DNA of 64,000 nt. Origin: CAVQJU01 sp963729215 (GTDB taxonomy: Bacteria; Acidobacteriota; Vicinamibacteria; Vicinamibacterales; CAVVIG01). Under the pieces are notes generated by a model, which searched no databases, had not been told where the DNA came from, and saw nothing but the letters and a program-made list of their open reading frames with translations. The translations under genes and the position numbers were made by a program. The DNA is taken from NCBI GenBank assembly GCA_963729215.1, contig CAVSND010000031.1, positions 124,001 to 188,000 on the forward strand. The letters are read 5' to 3'. Positions 37,706 through 46,796 of this stretch are shown here, piece by piece. Numbering within the stretch: the stretch's first letter is position 1; each line of letters starts with the position of its first letter.

Positions 37706-38659
37706 AAGTGCCTCGGGGTTGACCGGGTTCCGCGGCGGCTTGCCGGTGAGGACCGCGACGACCTCCTCGGCGGCTTTGCGCTGTAATTCGAGCAGCGATT
37801 CTTCGGAGTAGAAGCTCGTGTGCGGCGTGATGATGACGTTCTCCCGGCCGAGCAGCGGCGATCCGACCGGCGGCTCCTGGGGCATCACGTCGAGCGCCGC
37901 GCCCGCCAGGCGGCCGCCGTCGAGCGCGTCCGCCAGCGCCGCTTCGTCCACGATCGGGCCGCGAGCGGTGTTGATCAGGTACGCCGTGGGCTTCATCTGT
38001 CGAAACGCGTCCGCGTTGAACAGCCCGCGCGTTTCGGGCATCAGCGGCGTATGAATCGAGATGTAATCGGACCGTTTCAGGAGCTGGGCGAAATCCACGC
38101 TCTCGACGCCCTCCCGGGCAAACACGTCGCGCGGGACAAACGGGTCAAAGGCGATCACGTTCAACCCGAACGCCTTCGCCTTCGGCGCGACGAGCTGGGG
38201 AATCCGGCCGAAGCCCGCAAGCCCGAGCACGGCCCCGCGAAGACGATGGATGGGGACGACCGCCGGCATCTCCCACCGCCCCGCATGGACCTGCGCGTTC
38301 GACTGCGTGATCTTCCGGGCCGCCGCCAGCAGCAGCGCGAGCGCATGATCGGAGACCTCGTCGATGCAGTAGTCGGGCACCTTGGTGACGACGATGCGCG
38401 CGGAGGTCGCGGCGGCGAGGTCGACGTTGTCCACGCCGATGCCGAAGCGCGAGATGATCCGGCATTTCTTCATCTGCGCGATCATGTCCGCGGTGATCTT
38501 GGCGTACGTGACCAGCAGCGCATCCGCGCCGGCCGCGATTTTCAGGATCGCCTCGGGGGTCGCCTGCGGCGCGAGCTGAAGGTCGGCGCCGATCGCCGAC
38601 AGCACGCTTCGCGCCGTATCAAGGTTGGGAAAGACAGAGTCCGCGACGGCGACAAGCAC
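37700..38659 (-). CDS. D-2-hydroxyacid dehydrogenase (phosphoglycerate dehydrogenase-like)
   Basis: 319 residues from GTG 38659. The cofactor-binding motif is GLAGFGRIPQLVAPKAKAFG; the catalytic Arg is in LINTARGPIVDEAAL, the Glu in LDVMPQEPP and the His in IITPHTSFYSEE. It interconverts a 2-keto acid and a D-2-hydroxy acid with NAD(H). There is no ACT domain, so it is not a typical regulated SerA. It lies between the zinc alcohol dehydrogenase and the molybdenum hydroxylase, all on one strand, each separated by a heptamer array. Confidence 0.9.
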   Translation of the reverse strand: MLVAVADSVFPNLDTARSVLSAIGADLQLAPQATPEAILKIAAGADALLVTYAKITADMIAQMKKCRIISRFGIGVDNVDLAAATSARIVVTKVPDYCIDEVSDHALALLLAAARKITQSNAQVHAGRWEMPAVVPIHRLRGAVLGLAGFGRIPQLVAPKAKAFGLNVIAFDPFVPRDVFAREGVESVDFAQLLKRSDYISIHTPLMPETRGLFNADAFRQMKPTAYLINTARGPIVDEAALADALDGGRLAGAALDVMPQEPPVGSPLLGRENVIITPHTSFYSEESLLELQRKAAEEVVAVLTGKPPRNPVNPEALT

Positions 38660-38672
38660 AGGGGGATTATAT

Positions 38673-38765
38673 GAAAGTTCAAAGTGCAAAGTGCAAAGTA
38701 GAAAAGTAAGTCAAGAAGGGCTTTGAACTTACTTTCCCACTTTGTACTTTGCACTTCGAACTTTC
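38673..38765. repeat. AAAGTNC heptamer array, inverted, entering a coding end
   Basis: Left half 38673-38714 (GAAAGTTCAAAGTGCAAAGT and on) and right half 38721-38765 are imperfect inverted copies with a 7-base period. The right half codes the last residues of the molybdenum hydroxylase (KVRSAKYKVGK) and includes its stop at 38729-38731. Confidence 0.88.
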
Positions 38766-41468
38766 TTCCGCGCCTTTGGCAGCAAGTGCGCGGCCGCGGG
38801 CGCGTCGTCCATGGGGAGGCGGTATCGGCGGATGCCGTCGTAGGAATGCAGGGCTCCGGCCACGGCGCCTGCGGTCGCCACGCAGCCAATCTCGCCGACG
38901 CCCTTGGCGCCGTAGCCGCCCACCTCGTCCGGCACCTCGAGGAGGACGACATCCACCGGCGGCATGTGCTTCGCCCGCACGATGCCCATGTCGCGCAACG
39001 CCAGCGAATCGGGAATGCCGTTCGTCGACGTGAAATCCTCGGAGAGCGCGTATCCGAGACCCATGTGGACGCCGCCTTCCATCTGCTCGGCGCACAGCCT
39101 CGGGTTGATGGCGCGGCCAACGTCGTTGGCGACCAGCACGCGTTCGAGCGCGCCGTCAGCGTCCAGGATCACCACCTGCGCGGCGTAGCTGAAGGTCAGG
39201 TGCGTCGTGGGGTTCAGCACCGACTCCGGCGTTCCGGGCCTGGTGGTGAAGTTGTACACGCACTCGCCGTAGTATTCGCGGCCGGCGAGCTTCGCGAGCG
39301 GCGTCGTCTTCAAGTCGGCGGCGAGCTGCTGCGCCGCACGCTGCGCGGCCGCGCAGCTCAGCGTCGTCGCTCGCGAGGCCCAGGTTTCGCCGCACTTCTC
39401 GCCGAGGTCCTTGTCCCAGCGGATCGTCATGATGTCGGCCGGGAGACCGGTTTCCTCGCAGACCGCCTGGATCGTCGCGGTGTACACGCCCTGGCCCATT
39501 TCGGTATAGCCGTTGAGAATCTCGATGCGGGCGTCGTTCGCCACGCGGATCGCGATGTAGCCGCCTTCGATGGTGCCGTTGCCGAGGCCCGTGCTCTTGA
39601 TGCCGCAGCCGATGCCTTTGTACTTGGCCTTCTTGTAGACGCCCTTGACCGCCTCGAGCGTCGCGCGGATGCCGGCGACGCTGTCGCGCATGATCTGGCC
39701 CGTGCCGAACGCATCGCCGGGATTGAGCACGTTGCGATCGCGGATGTCCCAGCCATCGACGCCGACGCGCTCGGCCAGGATGTCCATCACGCCTTCCATG
39801 GCGAACTGGGCCTGGTTGCTGCCGAAGCCGCGCATGGCGCCCGCGTTCGGGTTGTTCGTGTACACCGCCTTCGCCTCGACGTCGACGTTCGGAATCCGGT
39901 AAACGCCGGTCGAGTGGCAGGCCGCGCGGAGCGCGCATTTCGCGCTCGTCGTGTGATAGCCGCCGGCGTCTGCCACGATTCGCGAGCGGAGCGCGGTGAG
40001 CCGGCCCTGCTCGTCCGCGCCGACCGTGATCTTGACCGTCATCGCGTGGCGCTTGACGTGGTGCTGCGTCGACTGCGGGCGCGTGAGCACGACCTTGACG
40101 GGCCGCTGCAGCAGGTACGCCGCCATCGCCGTCTGTCCCTGAATCGACAGCTCCTCTTTCGCGCCGAAAGCGCCGCCGCTGGCGGCGAGCGCGATCTCGA
40201 CGTGCGCCGGATCGAGATTCAGGATTCGGGCGATCTGCGCGTGGTCGTACACCGATCCCTGGCTCTGCGCGTGCACCTTCACGCCCTGCTGCTGCGGCAC
40301 CGCGAGACAGGCTTCGGGCTCGAGAAAGGCGATGTCGATCGGCTGCGTGTCGAACGTGGTATCGATGACATGCGCCGACGCGGCGAGCGCGGCGTCCACA
40401 TCCCCGCGCGAAAAGGCCGTCGTCGGCTGGAGCACGTTCGAAGGCCTGGGCGCGAACGTCTCCGCCGAATGCACGAGCGGAGCACCGGGCGCCAGGGCGC
40501 TGACGGTGTCGGTGATCGGCTCGAGCACGTCGTAGTCAGTCGTCACGCGCGCCGCCGCCTGGCGCGCATGGAACGCCGTGTCGGCGACCACCATCGCGAG
40601 GAAGTCGGCCACGCAGCACGTCAGCTCGCCTTCGGCCACGAAGACGGGCTGATCGGGATCGTTGAGGCCCGTGCCGCGATTGCCGGGAACGTCGGCGGCC
40701 GTGAACACGCGGACGACGCCCGGCATCGATGCGGCTTCGGCGGTATGAATCTTGAGGACTTTCGCGCGCGGATGGTCCGTGAGGACCATCGCGCCATGCA
40801 GCATGCCGGGCACGCGCATGTCGTCCACGAATGGTATTTCGCCGAGCGCCTGCTCCAGCCCTCTGTGCCGGGGGATCGATCGGCCGACACCGTGTCCGTT
40901 CGACTTGCCGTTCTTACCGGCGAACGCGGGATTGCGGTGGAGTCCCAGATCTTCGCCGAAGTACGAGTGCCGGCGCGGCTCGGTCTGCGTGCAGACGCCC
41001 GCCGTTCTTACACGCTTCGCCGGCGGTCTGAATCGAGTCGAGAATGCGGCCGTACCCGGTGCAGCGGCACAGGTGGCCGTCCAGTGCCTTTGCGACCGTC
41101 GCCCGGTCGCCGGTCTGGTCATGCTCCATCAGCGACGCGGCCCGCACGATGATGCCGGGGATGCAGAACCCGCACTGGACGCCGCCCTCGAGCAGGAATG
41201 CTTCGCTCAGCAGGCGCCGCTTCTCTTCGGACAGGCCCTCGACCGTCACCACATCCTTGCCGTGCATCTGCTCCGGCTTGCGCAGGCAGGACATGGCCGG
41301 ATAGCCGTCGACCATGATGAGGCAGCAGCCGCAGGTGCCCTCGGGCGCGCACCCATCCTTGACGGACACGACGCCGCATTCCTCGCGAAGCACCTCGAGA
41401 AAATGCATGCCGGGCTCGTACGCGGCGTCGACTGGTTTCCCGTTTAGATTGAAGGTGATCCTGGGCAT
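38729..41468 (-). CDS. Single-chain molybdenum hydroxylase (aldehyde oxidoreductase-like: 2Fe-2S plus Mo domains), one frame break
   Basis: About 913 residues. Residues 1-155 hold two 2Fe-2S sites: CGVVSVKDGCAPEGTCGCC and CGFCIPGI with CRCTGYGRIL. The molybdopterin part includes FVDDMRVPGMLHGAMV, SGGAFGAKEELSIQG, NAGAMRGFGSNQAQF and the catalytic Glu in GAKGVGEIGCVATAG. Both parts in one chain, with no FAD domain, is the layout of the Desulfovibrio aldehyde oxidoreductase (Mop). The frame breaks near 41000; dropping one G gives EACKNGGVCTQTEPRRHSYF. The last 11 residues are encoded by a heptamer array. It should oxidise an aldehyde or N-heterocycle with water; cellular location is not resolved. 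Confidence 0.87.
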
Positions 41469-41535
41469 TGCCGTCCCCTCGATGGTATCATCCCGCGGTT
41501 ACACGCGGAGTGAGAGATCAGCTGGAGGTCCCGCC

Positions 41536-42780
41536 ATGGATCAACCGTTCAAGACCGACAAATGGTTCACCAGCCCCTGGTGCTATCTGCCAGAGGTGAA
41601 GAAAGACGAGCATTTCGCACCGAAGGTCAAGATTCACGACGTCACCCTGCGCGACGGCGAGCAGCAGACCGCCGTCGTGTTCCGCCGCGAAGAGAAGGTC
41701 GCGATCGCCAAACAGCTCGACGCGCTCGGCATCCATCGCATCGAGGCCGGGATGCCCGCGGTCTCCCCGCAGGACAAGGCCGCGATTGCCGACATCGCCG
41801 CGCTCGGCCTCAAGGCCGAGGTCTTCGCGTTCTCGCGCTGCATTCCCGAAGAAATCAAGGTGGTCAAGGAGGTCGGCTGCAAGGGCGTGGTCGTCGAGAT
41901 CCCGGCCAGCGACCACATGATCAAGCACGCGTACGGCTGGAGCCTCGATCGCGCGATGAAGTCGTCGATCGACACGACGCTGGCGGCAAAAGAGGCCGGC
42001 CTCTACACGGTGTTCTTCACCATCGACGCGACGCGCACGGAGCTCAACCGGTTCCTCGACATCGTCGATCAGGTCGCCACCGAGGGGCACATGGACGCCC
42101 TGACGATGGCCGACACGATGGGGGTGTGCACGCCGGATGCGATCGGCCACGCCGTGCGAAAAGTGATCGACCGGCTGAAGAAGCCCGTCGAGATCCACTG
42201 CCACCAGGACTTCGGGCTCGGCGTCGCCAACACAATCGCGGCGCTCGCCGCGGGCGCCTCCGTCGCGCACACGACGGTCACGGGGCTCGGCGAACGCGCC
42301 GGCAACGTGCCGATGGAAGAAGTGGTGATGTCGCTGCTCTGCCTGCACGGCCTCGATCTGGGCATCCGCACGGAAAAGTTCTGCGAGGTCTCGAAGTTCG
42401 TGCTCGACCTGGCGAAGGTGTCACAGCCGCCGAACCGGCCGATCGTGGGCGAGAAGCTGTACGAGGTCGAATCGGGGATCATCGCGGGATGGATACGCCT
42501 GGCGCGCAAGGAGCACCCGCTCGAATATGTGCCGTTCGTGCCGGAACTGGTCGGCCAGAAGCCCGTGTCCATCGTGCTTGGCAAGAACAGCGGGCCGCCC
42601 TCGATGGAAGAGTGGTGCGAGAAGCTTGGTGTCAAAGCCACCGATGAAGAACGGATGGCGATGCTCCAACAGGTGAAGGCGAAGTCCTTCGAGAAGAAAG
42701 ATCTCCTGACGGCGGACGAGTTCAAGGAAATCGTCAACCGGGTGCTGCAGAAGGCGTCCGCCTCGCCAGCGCTCGCCTAG
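41536..42780 (+). CDS. DRE-TIM metallolyase family (isopropylmalate/homocitrate synthase-like)
   Basis: 414 residues; ATG 41536 with GGAGG upstream. Signature IHDVTLRDGEQQTAVVF (DRE motif), the metal-binding HxH in VEIHCHQDFGLGVANTIAAL and GLGERAGNVPMEEVV. Members condense acetyl-CoA with a 2-keto acid or cleave 3-hydroxy-3-methylglutaryl-type acids. The protein lacks the long regulatory domain of LeuA. It is divergent from the molybdenum hydroxylase by 67 bp, so the two may be co-regulated in a catabolic pathway. Substrate unknown. Confidence 0.87.
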   Translation: MDQPFKTDKWFTSPWCYLPEVKKDEHFAPKVKIHDVTLRDGEQQTAVVFRREEKVAIAKQLDALGIHRIEAGMPAVSPQDKAAIADIAALGLKAEVFAFSRCIPEEIKVVKEVGCKGVVVEIPASDHMIKHAYGWSLDRAMKSSIDTTLAAKEAGLYTVFFTIDATRTELNRFLDIVDQVATEGHMDALTMADTMGVCTPDAIGHAVRKVIDRLKKPVEIHCHQDFGLGVANTIAALAAGASVAHTTVTGLGERAGNVPMEEVVMSLLCLHGLDLGIRTEKFCEVSKFVLDLAKVSQPPNRPIVGEKLYEVESGIIAGWIRLARKEHPLEYVPFVPELVGQKPVSIVLGKNSGPPSMEEWCEKLGVKATDEERMAMLQQVKAKSFEKKDLLTADEFKEIVNRVLQKASASPALA

Positions 42781-42790
42781 CGGGAGGAAC

Positions 42791-43543
42791 ATGCCGATGC
42801 AGGTCGCACGCCGCCTGCTCACCGCGGTCGCCGCCGGCGCTCTTGCCGCCGGCGCGATCGCGCCCGTCTCCGGCCAGAAACCGGCGGCCGCGCCCCGCAC
42901 GGCTAACGGCAAGGTGGACTTCTCGGGCATCTGGAGCCCGGACCGGAATTTCATCTACGACCTCCACGACGCGCTCGAAAAAGGCGAGACGCTGCCGCTG
43001 CAGCCGTGGGCGGAAAAGCTTGCACGCGAGCGGCTGTCGAAGAGCGATCCCGAGGCGCTGTGCCTGCCGACGGGCGTTCCGCGCCAGGCGCCCTATCCGT
43101 GGCGAATCGTGCAGACCGGAACCCACATGTTCTTCCTCTTCGAGGGGAACATCCATAGCTACCGCCAGATCTTCCTCGACGGCCGGAAGCATCCCGACGA
43201 TCCGGATCCGACCTGGTACGGCCATTCGGTCGCTCACTGGGACGGTGACACGCTCGTCGTGGATTCCGTGGGATTCAACGACAAATTCTGGTTCGATTTC
43301 GCGGGACATCCCCACACCGAGAAGCTGCACGTGGTCGAACGCTATCGACGGCCGGACTTCGATCACCTCGAGTACGAGACGACGGTCGAGGATCCCGGCG
43401 CGTACACGAAGCCGTTCACGCTGCACGGCCACTCGGCCTATCAGCACAAGGACGAGCTGATGGAGTACATCTGCAACGAAAACAACAAGGACGTCGAACA
43501 CATCGTGGGCAAGGATCCGCGTAACAAGTACGCAAAACCGTGA
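42791..43543 (+). CDS. Secreted WEGDTLV-family protein, core copy 1
   Basis: 250 residues with signal peptide, then VDFSGIWSPDRNFIYDLHDA, ALCLPTGVPRQAPYPWRIVQ, PTWYGHSVAHWDGDTLVVDS, VGFNDKFWFDFAGHPHTEKL and EDPGAYTKPF. I do not know this family's function; the same order of motifs is found in six proteins in this window, so it is a real conserved family. It starts 10 bp after the DRE-TIM gene with GGGAGG before the ATG, so it is likely co-transcribed with it. His and Asp in the core could bind a ligand, but nothing proves catalysis. Confidence 0.75.
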   Translation: MPMQVARRLLTAVAAGALAAGAIAPVSGQKPAAAPRTANGKVDFSGIWSPDRNFIYDLHDALEKGETLPLQPWAEKLARERLSKSDPEALCLPTGVPRQAPYPWRIVQTGTHMFFLFEGNIHSYRQIFLDGRKHPDDPDPTWYGHSVAHWDGDTLVVDSVGFNDKFWFDFAGHPHTEKLHVVERYRRPDFDHLEYETTVEDPGAYTKPFTLHGHSAYQHKDELMEYICNENNKDVEHIVGKDPRNKYAKP

Positions 43544-43550
43544 TCTTTTG

Positions 43551-43623
43551 AACCACAAAGAACACGATGGCCACAAAGAGGATGATCACGCACAATCTTC
43601 GTGATCTTCGTGACTTTGTGGTT
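43551..43623. repeat. ACAAAG/CACGAAGA-word inverted repeat
   Basis: AACCACAAAG (43551-43560) pairs with CTTTGTGGTT (43614-43623), and GATCACG (43574-43580) with CGTGATC (43590-43596); further CACAAAG and CTTCGTG words fill the rest. It sits between two convergent genes and could end transcription of both. Confidence 0.75.
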
Positions 43624-43628
43624 AAGAG

Positions 43629-43917
43629 CTACACGCCCTCCACGACGACGGTTTCGACGACCCCGCCCGCGATTCGGAAGACCGAGGCCTGCTGGTACTC
43701 GGGCGATTGAAAACAGGCCACTCCCTGCTCGAGGGTCGGAAACTCGATGACGACGTACCGCTCGAACGTCGCCGGCCCCGCCATGATCTGATAGCGGCCT
43801 CCGCGGGCGAGCACGCGGCCGCCGTGGCGGCTCACGATTGCGGGCACCTGGTCGGTGTACTTTCTTATACGTGTCGGGATCCGTGACGTGAGAGCGGGCG
43901 ATCCAGTACGCGGCCAT
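43629..43917 (-). CDS. DUF1330-family small protein (one frame break)
   Basis: 95 residues restored: MAAYWIARSHVTDPDTYKKY, then VSRHGGRVLARGGRYQIMAG, YVVIEFPTLEQGVACFQSPE and YQQASVFRIAGGVVETVVVE. This is the ferredoxin-like DUF1330 fold (PF07045), of unknown function. The ATG 43917 has GAGG upstream. The frame breaks at about 43862, where dropping one base restores DTYKKYTDQVPAIVSRHGG. The start of the DctP-like gene lies 145 bp away on the other strand, with a repeat array in between. Confidence 0.82.
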
Positions 43918-43934
43918 GACGGGGGCCTCCTCTT

Positions 43935-43974
43935 CTCGTGGCTCGTGGCTCGTGGCTCGTGGCTCGTGGCTCGT
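43935..43974. repeat. GGCTCGT heptamer array
   Basis: CTCGTGG repeated about 5.5 times without mismatch, in the gap between the divergent DUF1330 and TRAP binding-protein genes. Same word as at 18446-18480. Confidence 0.88.
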
Positions 43975-44040
43975 TTCTACGTTTTTCGTTTTCCGTTCTA
44001 CGTTCAGGCTGCGTTCTAGCAGCCTGCAGCAGCCTGCTAG
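43975..44040. repeat. TACGTT-word repeat with CAGCCTGC hairpin
   Basis: TTCTACGTTTTTCGTTTTCC, GTTCTACGTTCAGGCTGCG and GTTCTAGCAGCCTGCAGCAG, ending CCTGCTAG. The words TCTACGTT and CAGCCTGCTAG are reused in the gap at 53763-53870, so this is a further family of short-word elements. Confidence 0.65.
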
Positions 44041-44062
44041 ACTACGCCAGCTCGTTCCAATC

Positions 44063-45076
44063 ATGCACACGAGGCTGACGCGCCGGTCGTTCATGGGGGC
44101 CGCCCTCACCGTCGGCTTCGACGGACTGCGCGCACGTCCGTTTGCGCAGGGTCAGGCAGATTTCTCGTTCGTTCAATATCACAACCAGCCGGAGACGAGC
44201 CCGCTTCACGGCGCGCTCGCCGGCATGTGGTCGTCGATTAAAGCCGAGACCCGGGGACGCGTCGACACGAAGGTGCTTGCGCGAAACAACAACATCGAGG
44301 GCAGCGATCCCGCGGCGCTCCGGGCGCTGATGGCCGGCGAGATCCAGTTCTTCACCGTGATGGGCGGCATCCTGGGCACCGTCGTGCCGGCGGCGGATGT
44401 GCAACAGATGCCGTTCGTGTTCCGGTCGGCCGCGCACGCCTGCAGGGCCATGGACGGTCCGCTGGGCGCTTACCTGCGGGAGGAACTGGCGGCGAAAGGT
44501 ATCGCGAGCTTCGGCGGCGGCGCCTTCGACAACGGCATGAGACAGATCGCCGGCAGGAAGCGTCCAATCGTGCGTCCGGATGATCTGGCGGGTGTTCGCA
44601 TGCGGGTTCCGGCAGGACAGCTGGTCGCCGACACGTTCAAGGCGCTTGGCGCTGAACCGGTCACGATCAACAGTGACGGCATTTACGCGGCGCTCCAGAG
44701 CGGCAGGGTCGATGCGCAGGAGAATCCCCTCCTGCTGGTCGAGCTCTTCAAGCTGTACGAGGTGGCGCCGTATGTCAGCCTGACCAACCACATGTGGTCG
44801 GGATTCAACCTGGTCGCACACCAGCCCACGTGGACGCGCCTGCCCGGCGATATCAAGGCCGCCATCGAGCGAAACGTGCCGAAGTATGTCCGCACACAGC
44901 GTCGCCTGCAGGAGAACGAGAACCAGGCCGCCCGCCGCAGGCTCGCGATGCACGGGCTGACGTTCAACGAGGTCGAGTCCGCGCCGTTTCGGGACCGCCT
45001 GTCGGGGCTCTACGGCTCGTGGAAGGAACGGTTGGGAACCCGATGCTGGTCGTTGCTGACCGACAGTTTGCGGTAG
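44063..45076 (+). CDS. TRAP transporter substrate-binding protein (DctP family), Tat-exported
   Basis: 337 residues. The twin-arginine signal TRRSFMGAALTVGF is followed by the DctP fold: FVQYHNQPETSPLHGALAGM, PADVQQMPFVFRSAAHACRA-like segment, RMRVPAGQLVADTFKALGAE and DGIYAALQSGRVDAQENPL. The Arg near RMRVPAGQ is the usual carboxylate-binding residue. It binds an organic acid for uptake. No DctQ or DctM is present in the window, so the membrane partner must lie elsewhere. Export by Tat implies folding before export, perhaps with a bound cofactor. Confidence 0.87.
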   Translation: MHTRLTRRSFMGAALTVGFDGLRARPFAQGQADFSFVQYHNQPETSPLHGALAGMWSSIKAETRGRVDTKVLARNNNIEGSDPAALRALMAGEIQFFTVMGGILGTVVPAADVQQMPFVFRSAAHACRAMDGPLGAYLREELAAKGIASFGGGAFDNGMRQIAGRKRPIVRPDDLAGVRMRVPAGQLVADTFKALGAEPVTINSDGIYAALQSGRVDAQENPLLLVELFKLYEVAPYVSLTNHMWSGFNLVAHQPTWTRLPGDIKAAIERNVPKYVRTQRRLQENENQAARRRLAMHGLTFNEVESAPFRDRLSGLYGSWKERLGTRCWSLLTDSLR

Positions 45077-45113
45077 GCTTACATAACGAAATCGTAACAG
45101 GAGGATGATGACG

Positions 45114-45884
45114 ATGCGGACCCACTGGAGCAGGATAGCCGCGAGCCTGGCGGCGGTATTGATAGCGGCCGTGCCGGTTTCGGCTCAGTGGAGGGGCATT
45201 CGAACCAACGGACCGCGGCTCCCGGACGGGAAGTTGAACCTCGAGGCGCCCGCACCGCGGACGCCGGATGGCAAGCCTGACCTGTCCGGCGTCTGGCTGA
45301 CCCGCGGCATCTACATCGGCGACATCGCGAAGGATCTGAAAGAGCCGGTGCCGATGCAGCCGTGGGCGGCTGATCTCTACAAGCATCGGCGGGACACCGA
45401 GAGCCGGGAGGATCCAACCGGCTGGTGCGTGGTTGGCGGCGTGCCCCGGTCAACCGCGGTCCCCTACCCGTTCAAGATCATCAACACGACGGGCATGGTC
45501 GTCATGCTGTACGAGGCCGTGCATTCCTATCGCCAGATTTTTACGGACGGCCGCGAAATCCCCAAGGATCCCAACCCGCAGTGGTTTGGGTACTCGGTGG
45601 GCAAATGGGAAGGCGACACGTTCGTCGTCTCGTCGACCGGGTTCAACGACAACGTGTGGCTGGACAACTTCGGACATCCCGCCGGAGAGAGCCTGCGGGT
45701 CACCGAACGTTTCCGGCGCAAGGATTTCGGCCATCTCGACGTGGACGTGACCATCGACGATCCGAAGACATACACCAAGCCATGGACGGTGACGCTGCCG
45801 CTCATCTATCAGGGGGACAGCGAGCTGATTGAGTACATGTGCACGGAAAACAACAAGGACGTACCGCACTTGGTGGGAAAGTGA
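45114..45884 (+). CDS. Secreted WEGDTLV-family protein, core copy 2
   Basis: 256 residues. The ATG at 45114 is chosen because it has the better spacing to AGGAGG and gives a clean signal peptide; ATGs at 45105 and 45108 are also in frame. After the signal: LNLEAPAPRTPDGKPDLSGV, WCVVGGVPRSTAVPYPFKII, PQWFGYSVGKWEGDTFVVSS, TGFNDNVWLDNFGHPAGESL and VTIDDPKTYTKPW. Function unknown. It is a tandem sister of the next gene and lies 37 bp after the TRAP binding protein. Its stop lies in a heptamer array. Confidence 0.78.
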   Translation: MRTHWSRIAASLAAVLIAAVPVSAQWRGIRTNGPRLPDGKLNLEAPAPRTPDGKPDLSGVWLTRGIYIGDIAKDLKEPVPMQPWAADLYKHRRDTESREDPTGWCVVGGVPRSTAVPYPFKIINTTGMVVMLYEAVHSYRQIFTDGREIPKDPNPQWFGYSVGKWEGDTFVVSSTGFNDNVWLDNFGHPAGESLRVTERFRRKDFGHLDVDVTIDDPKTYTKPWTVTLPLIYQGDSELIEYMCTENNKDVPHLVGK

Positions 45885-45929
45885 AAGTTCGAAGTGCAAA
45901 GTACAAAGTTTGAAGTGCAAGGTTCGAAC
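45876..45929. repeat. AAAGTNC heptamer array, single orientation
   Basis: GGGAAAGTGAAAGTTCGAAG, TGCAAAGTACAAAGTTTGAA and GTGCAAGGTTCGAA: 7-base period, no inverted half. It begins inside the last codons of the upstream WEGDTLV gene (stop 45882-45884) and ends 17 bp before the next gene. Confidence 0.85.
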
Positions 45930-45946
45930 GCAGGTGGAGGATCGCG

Positions 45947-46726
45947 ATGCGTGCTCTGACAATCGCAGCCCGAACGGCGGCCTTGGTGTTGCTGATGAGC
46001 GCGACGGCGTCCGCGCAGTGGCTCAATCAGCCGACGGCGGGCATTCCCCGCACGCCGGACGGCAAGCCCAACCTGGCGGCGCCCGTGCCGAGGACGCCTG
46101 ACGGCAAGCCCGAGCTCGCCGGGCTCTGGCGGCCATCGCCGGGGCTGACGGGCGACATCGCGCGAAACCTCAAGCCCGGCGACGTGCCCTTTCAGCCGTG
46201 GGCCGAGACCCTCTACAAGCAGCGGCGCGCGAACAACAGCAAGGACGACCCCACCGCCAACTGCATCGTCGGCGGCGTGCCGCGATCGGACCTCGTGGGG
46301 TATCCCTTCAAGATCCTCCAGGTGCCGGGCATGGTCGTCATCCTTTATGAAGCCGTGCACGCGTACCGCCAGATCTTCACCGATGGCCGGAAGCTTCCCG
46401 AGAACCCGCAGCCCACGTGGTTTGGCTACTCGGTTGGCCACTGGGAAGGCGACACGCTCGTGGTCGAGACGACAGGGTTCAACGACAAGGGATGGCTGGA
46501 CAACGCCGGGAAGCCCGCGACCGATCAGCTGCACGTGACGGAACGGTTCATCCGCAAGGACTTCGGCAATATCGACATCCAGATCACGATCGACGATCCG
46601 AAGGCGTACACCAGGCCGTGGACGGTCACGCAGCCGCTCGCGTTTCAGGCCGACACCGAGCTGCTGGAATACATCTGCAACGAGAACAACAAGTATTTCG
46701 AGCTGGTCCACGATTTCGGGAAGTAA
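45947..46726 (+). CDS. Secreted WEGDTLV-family protein, core copy 3
   Basis: 259 residues with GGAGG six bases before the ATG and a signal peptide. Motifs: TPDGKPELAGLWRPSPGLTG, NCIVGGVPRSDLVGYPFKIL, PTWFGYSVGHWEGDTLVVET, TGFNDKGWLDNAGKPATDQL and TIDDPKAYTRPW, ending CNENNKYFELVHDFGK. It has the same design as copy 2, including the TPDGKP linker, so a recent tandem duplication is likely. Function unknown. Confidence 0.78.
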   Translation: MRALTIAARTAALVLLMSATASAQWLNQPTAGIPRTPDGKPNLAAPVPRTPDGKPELAGLWRPSPGLTGDIARNLKPGDVPFQPWAETLYKQRRANNSKDDPTANCIVGGVPRSDLVGYPFKILQVPGMVVILYEAVHAYRQIFTDGRKLPENPQPTWFGYSVGHWEGDTLVVETTGFNDKGWLDNAGKPATDQLHVTERFIRKDFGNIDIQITIDDPKAYTRPWTVTQPLAFQADTELLEYICNENNKYFELVHDFGK

Positions 46727-46745
46727 ACGGGCCATAAACGCTCGA

Positions 46746-46763
46746 CTGTTCCGTCCGGAACAG
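46746..46763. promoter_or_regulatory. Short perfect inverted repeat upstream of the WXXGXW gene
   Basis: CTGTTCCGTCCGGAACAG: 8-base arms around TC. It lies 20 bp after the WEGDTLV stop and 33 bp before the next ATG; it could be an operator or a weak terminator. Confidence 0.5.
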
Positions 46764-46796
46764 CCCCAGCTCGTCGATTGCCGCTAGGATGGTTTC

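Noticed and set aside
38723..41152. Long plus-strand open frame of about 809 residues antisense to the molybdenum hydroxylase
   Set aside because: High-GC shadow: composition is Arg/His/Val-rich with no recognisable fold, while the minus strand has clear cofactor motifs.
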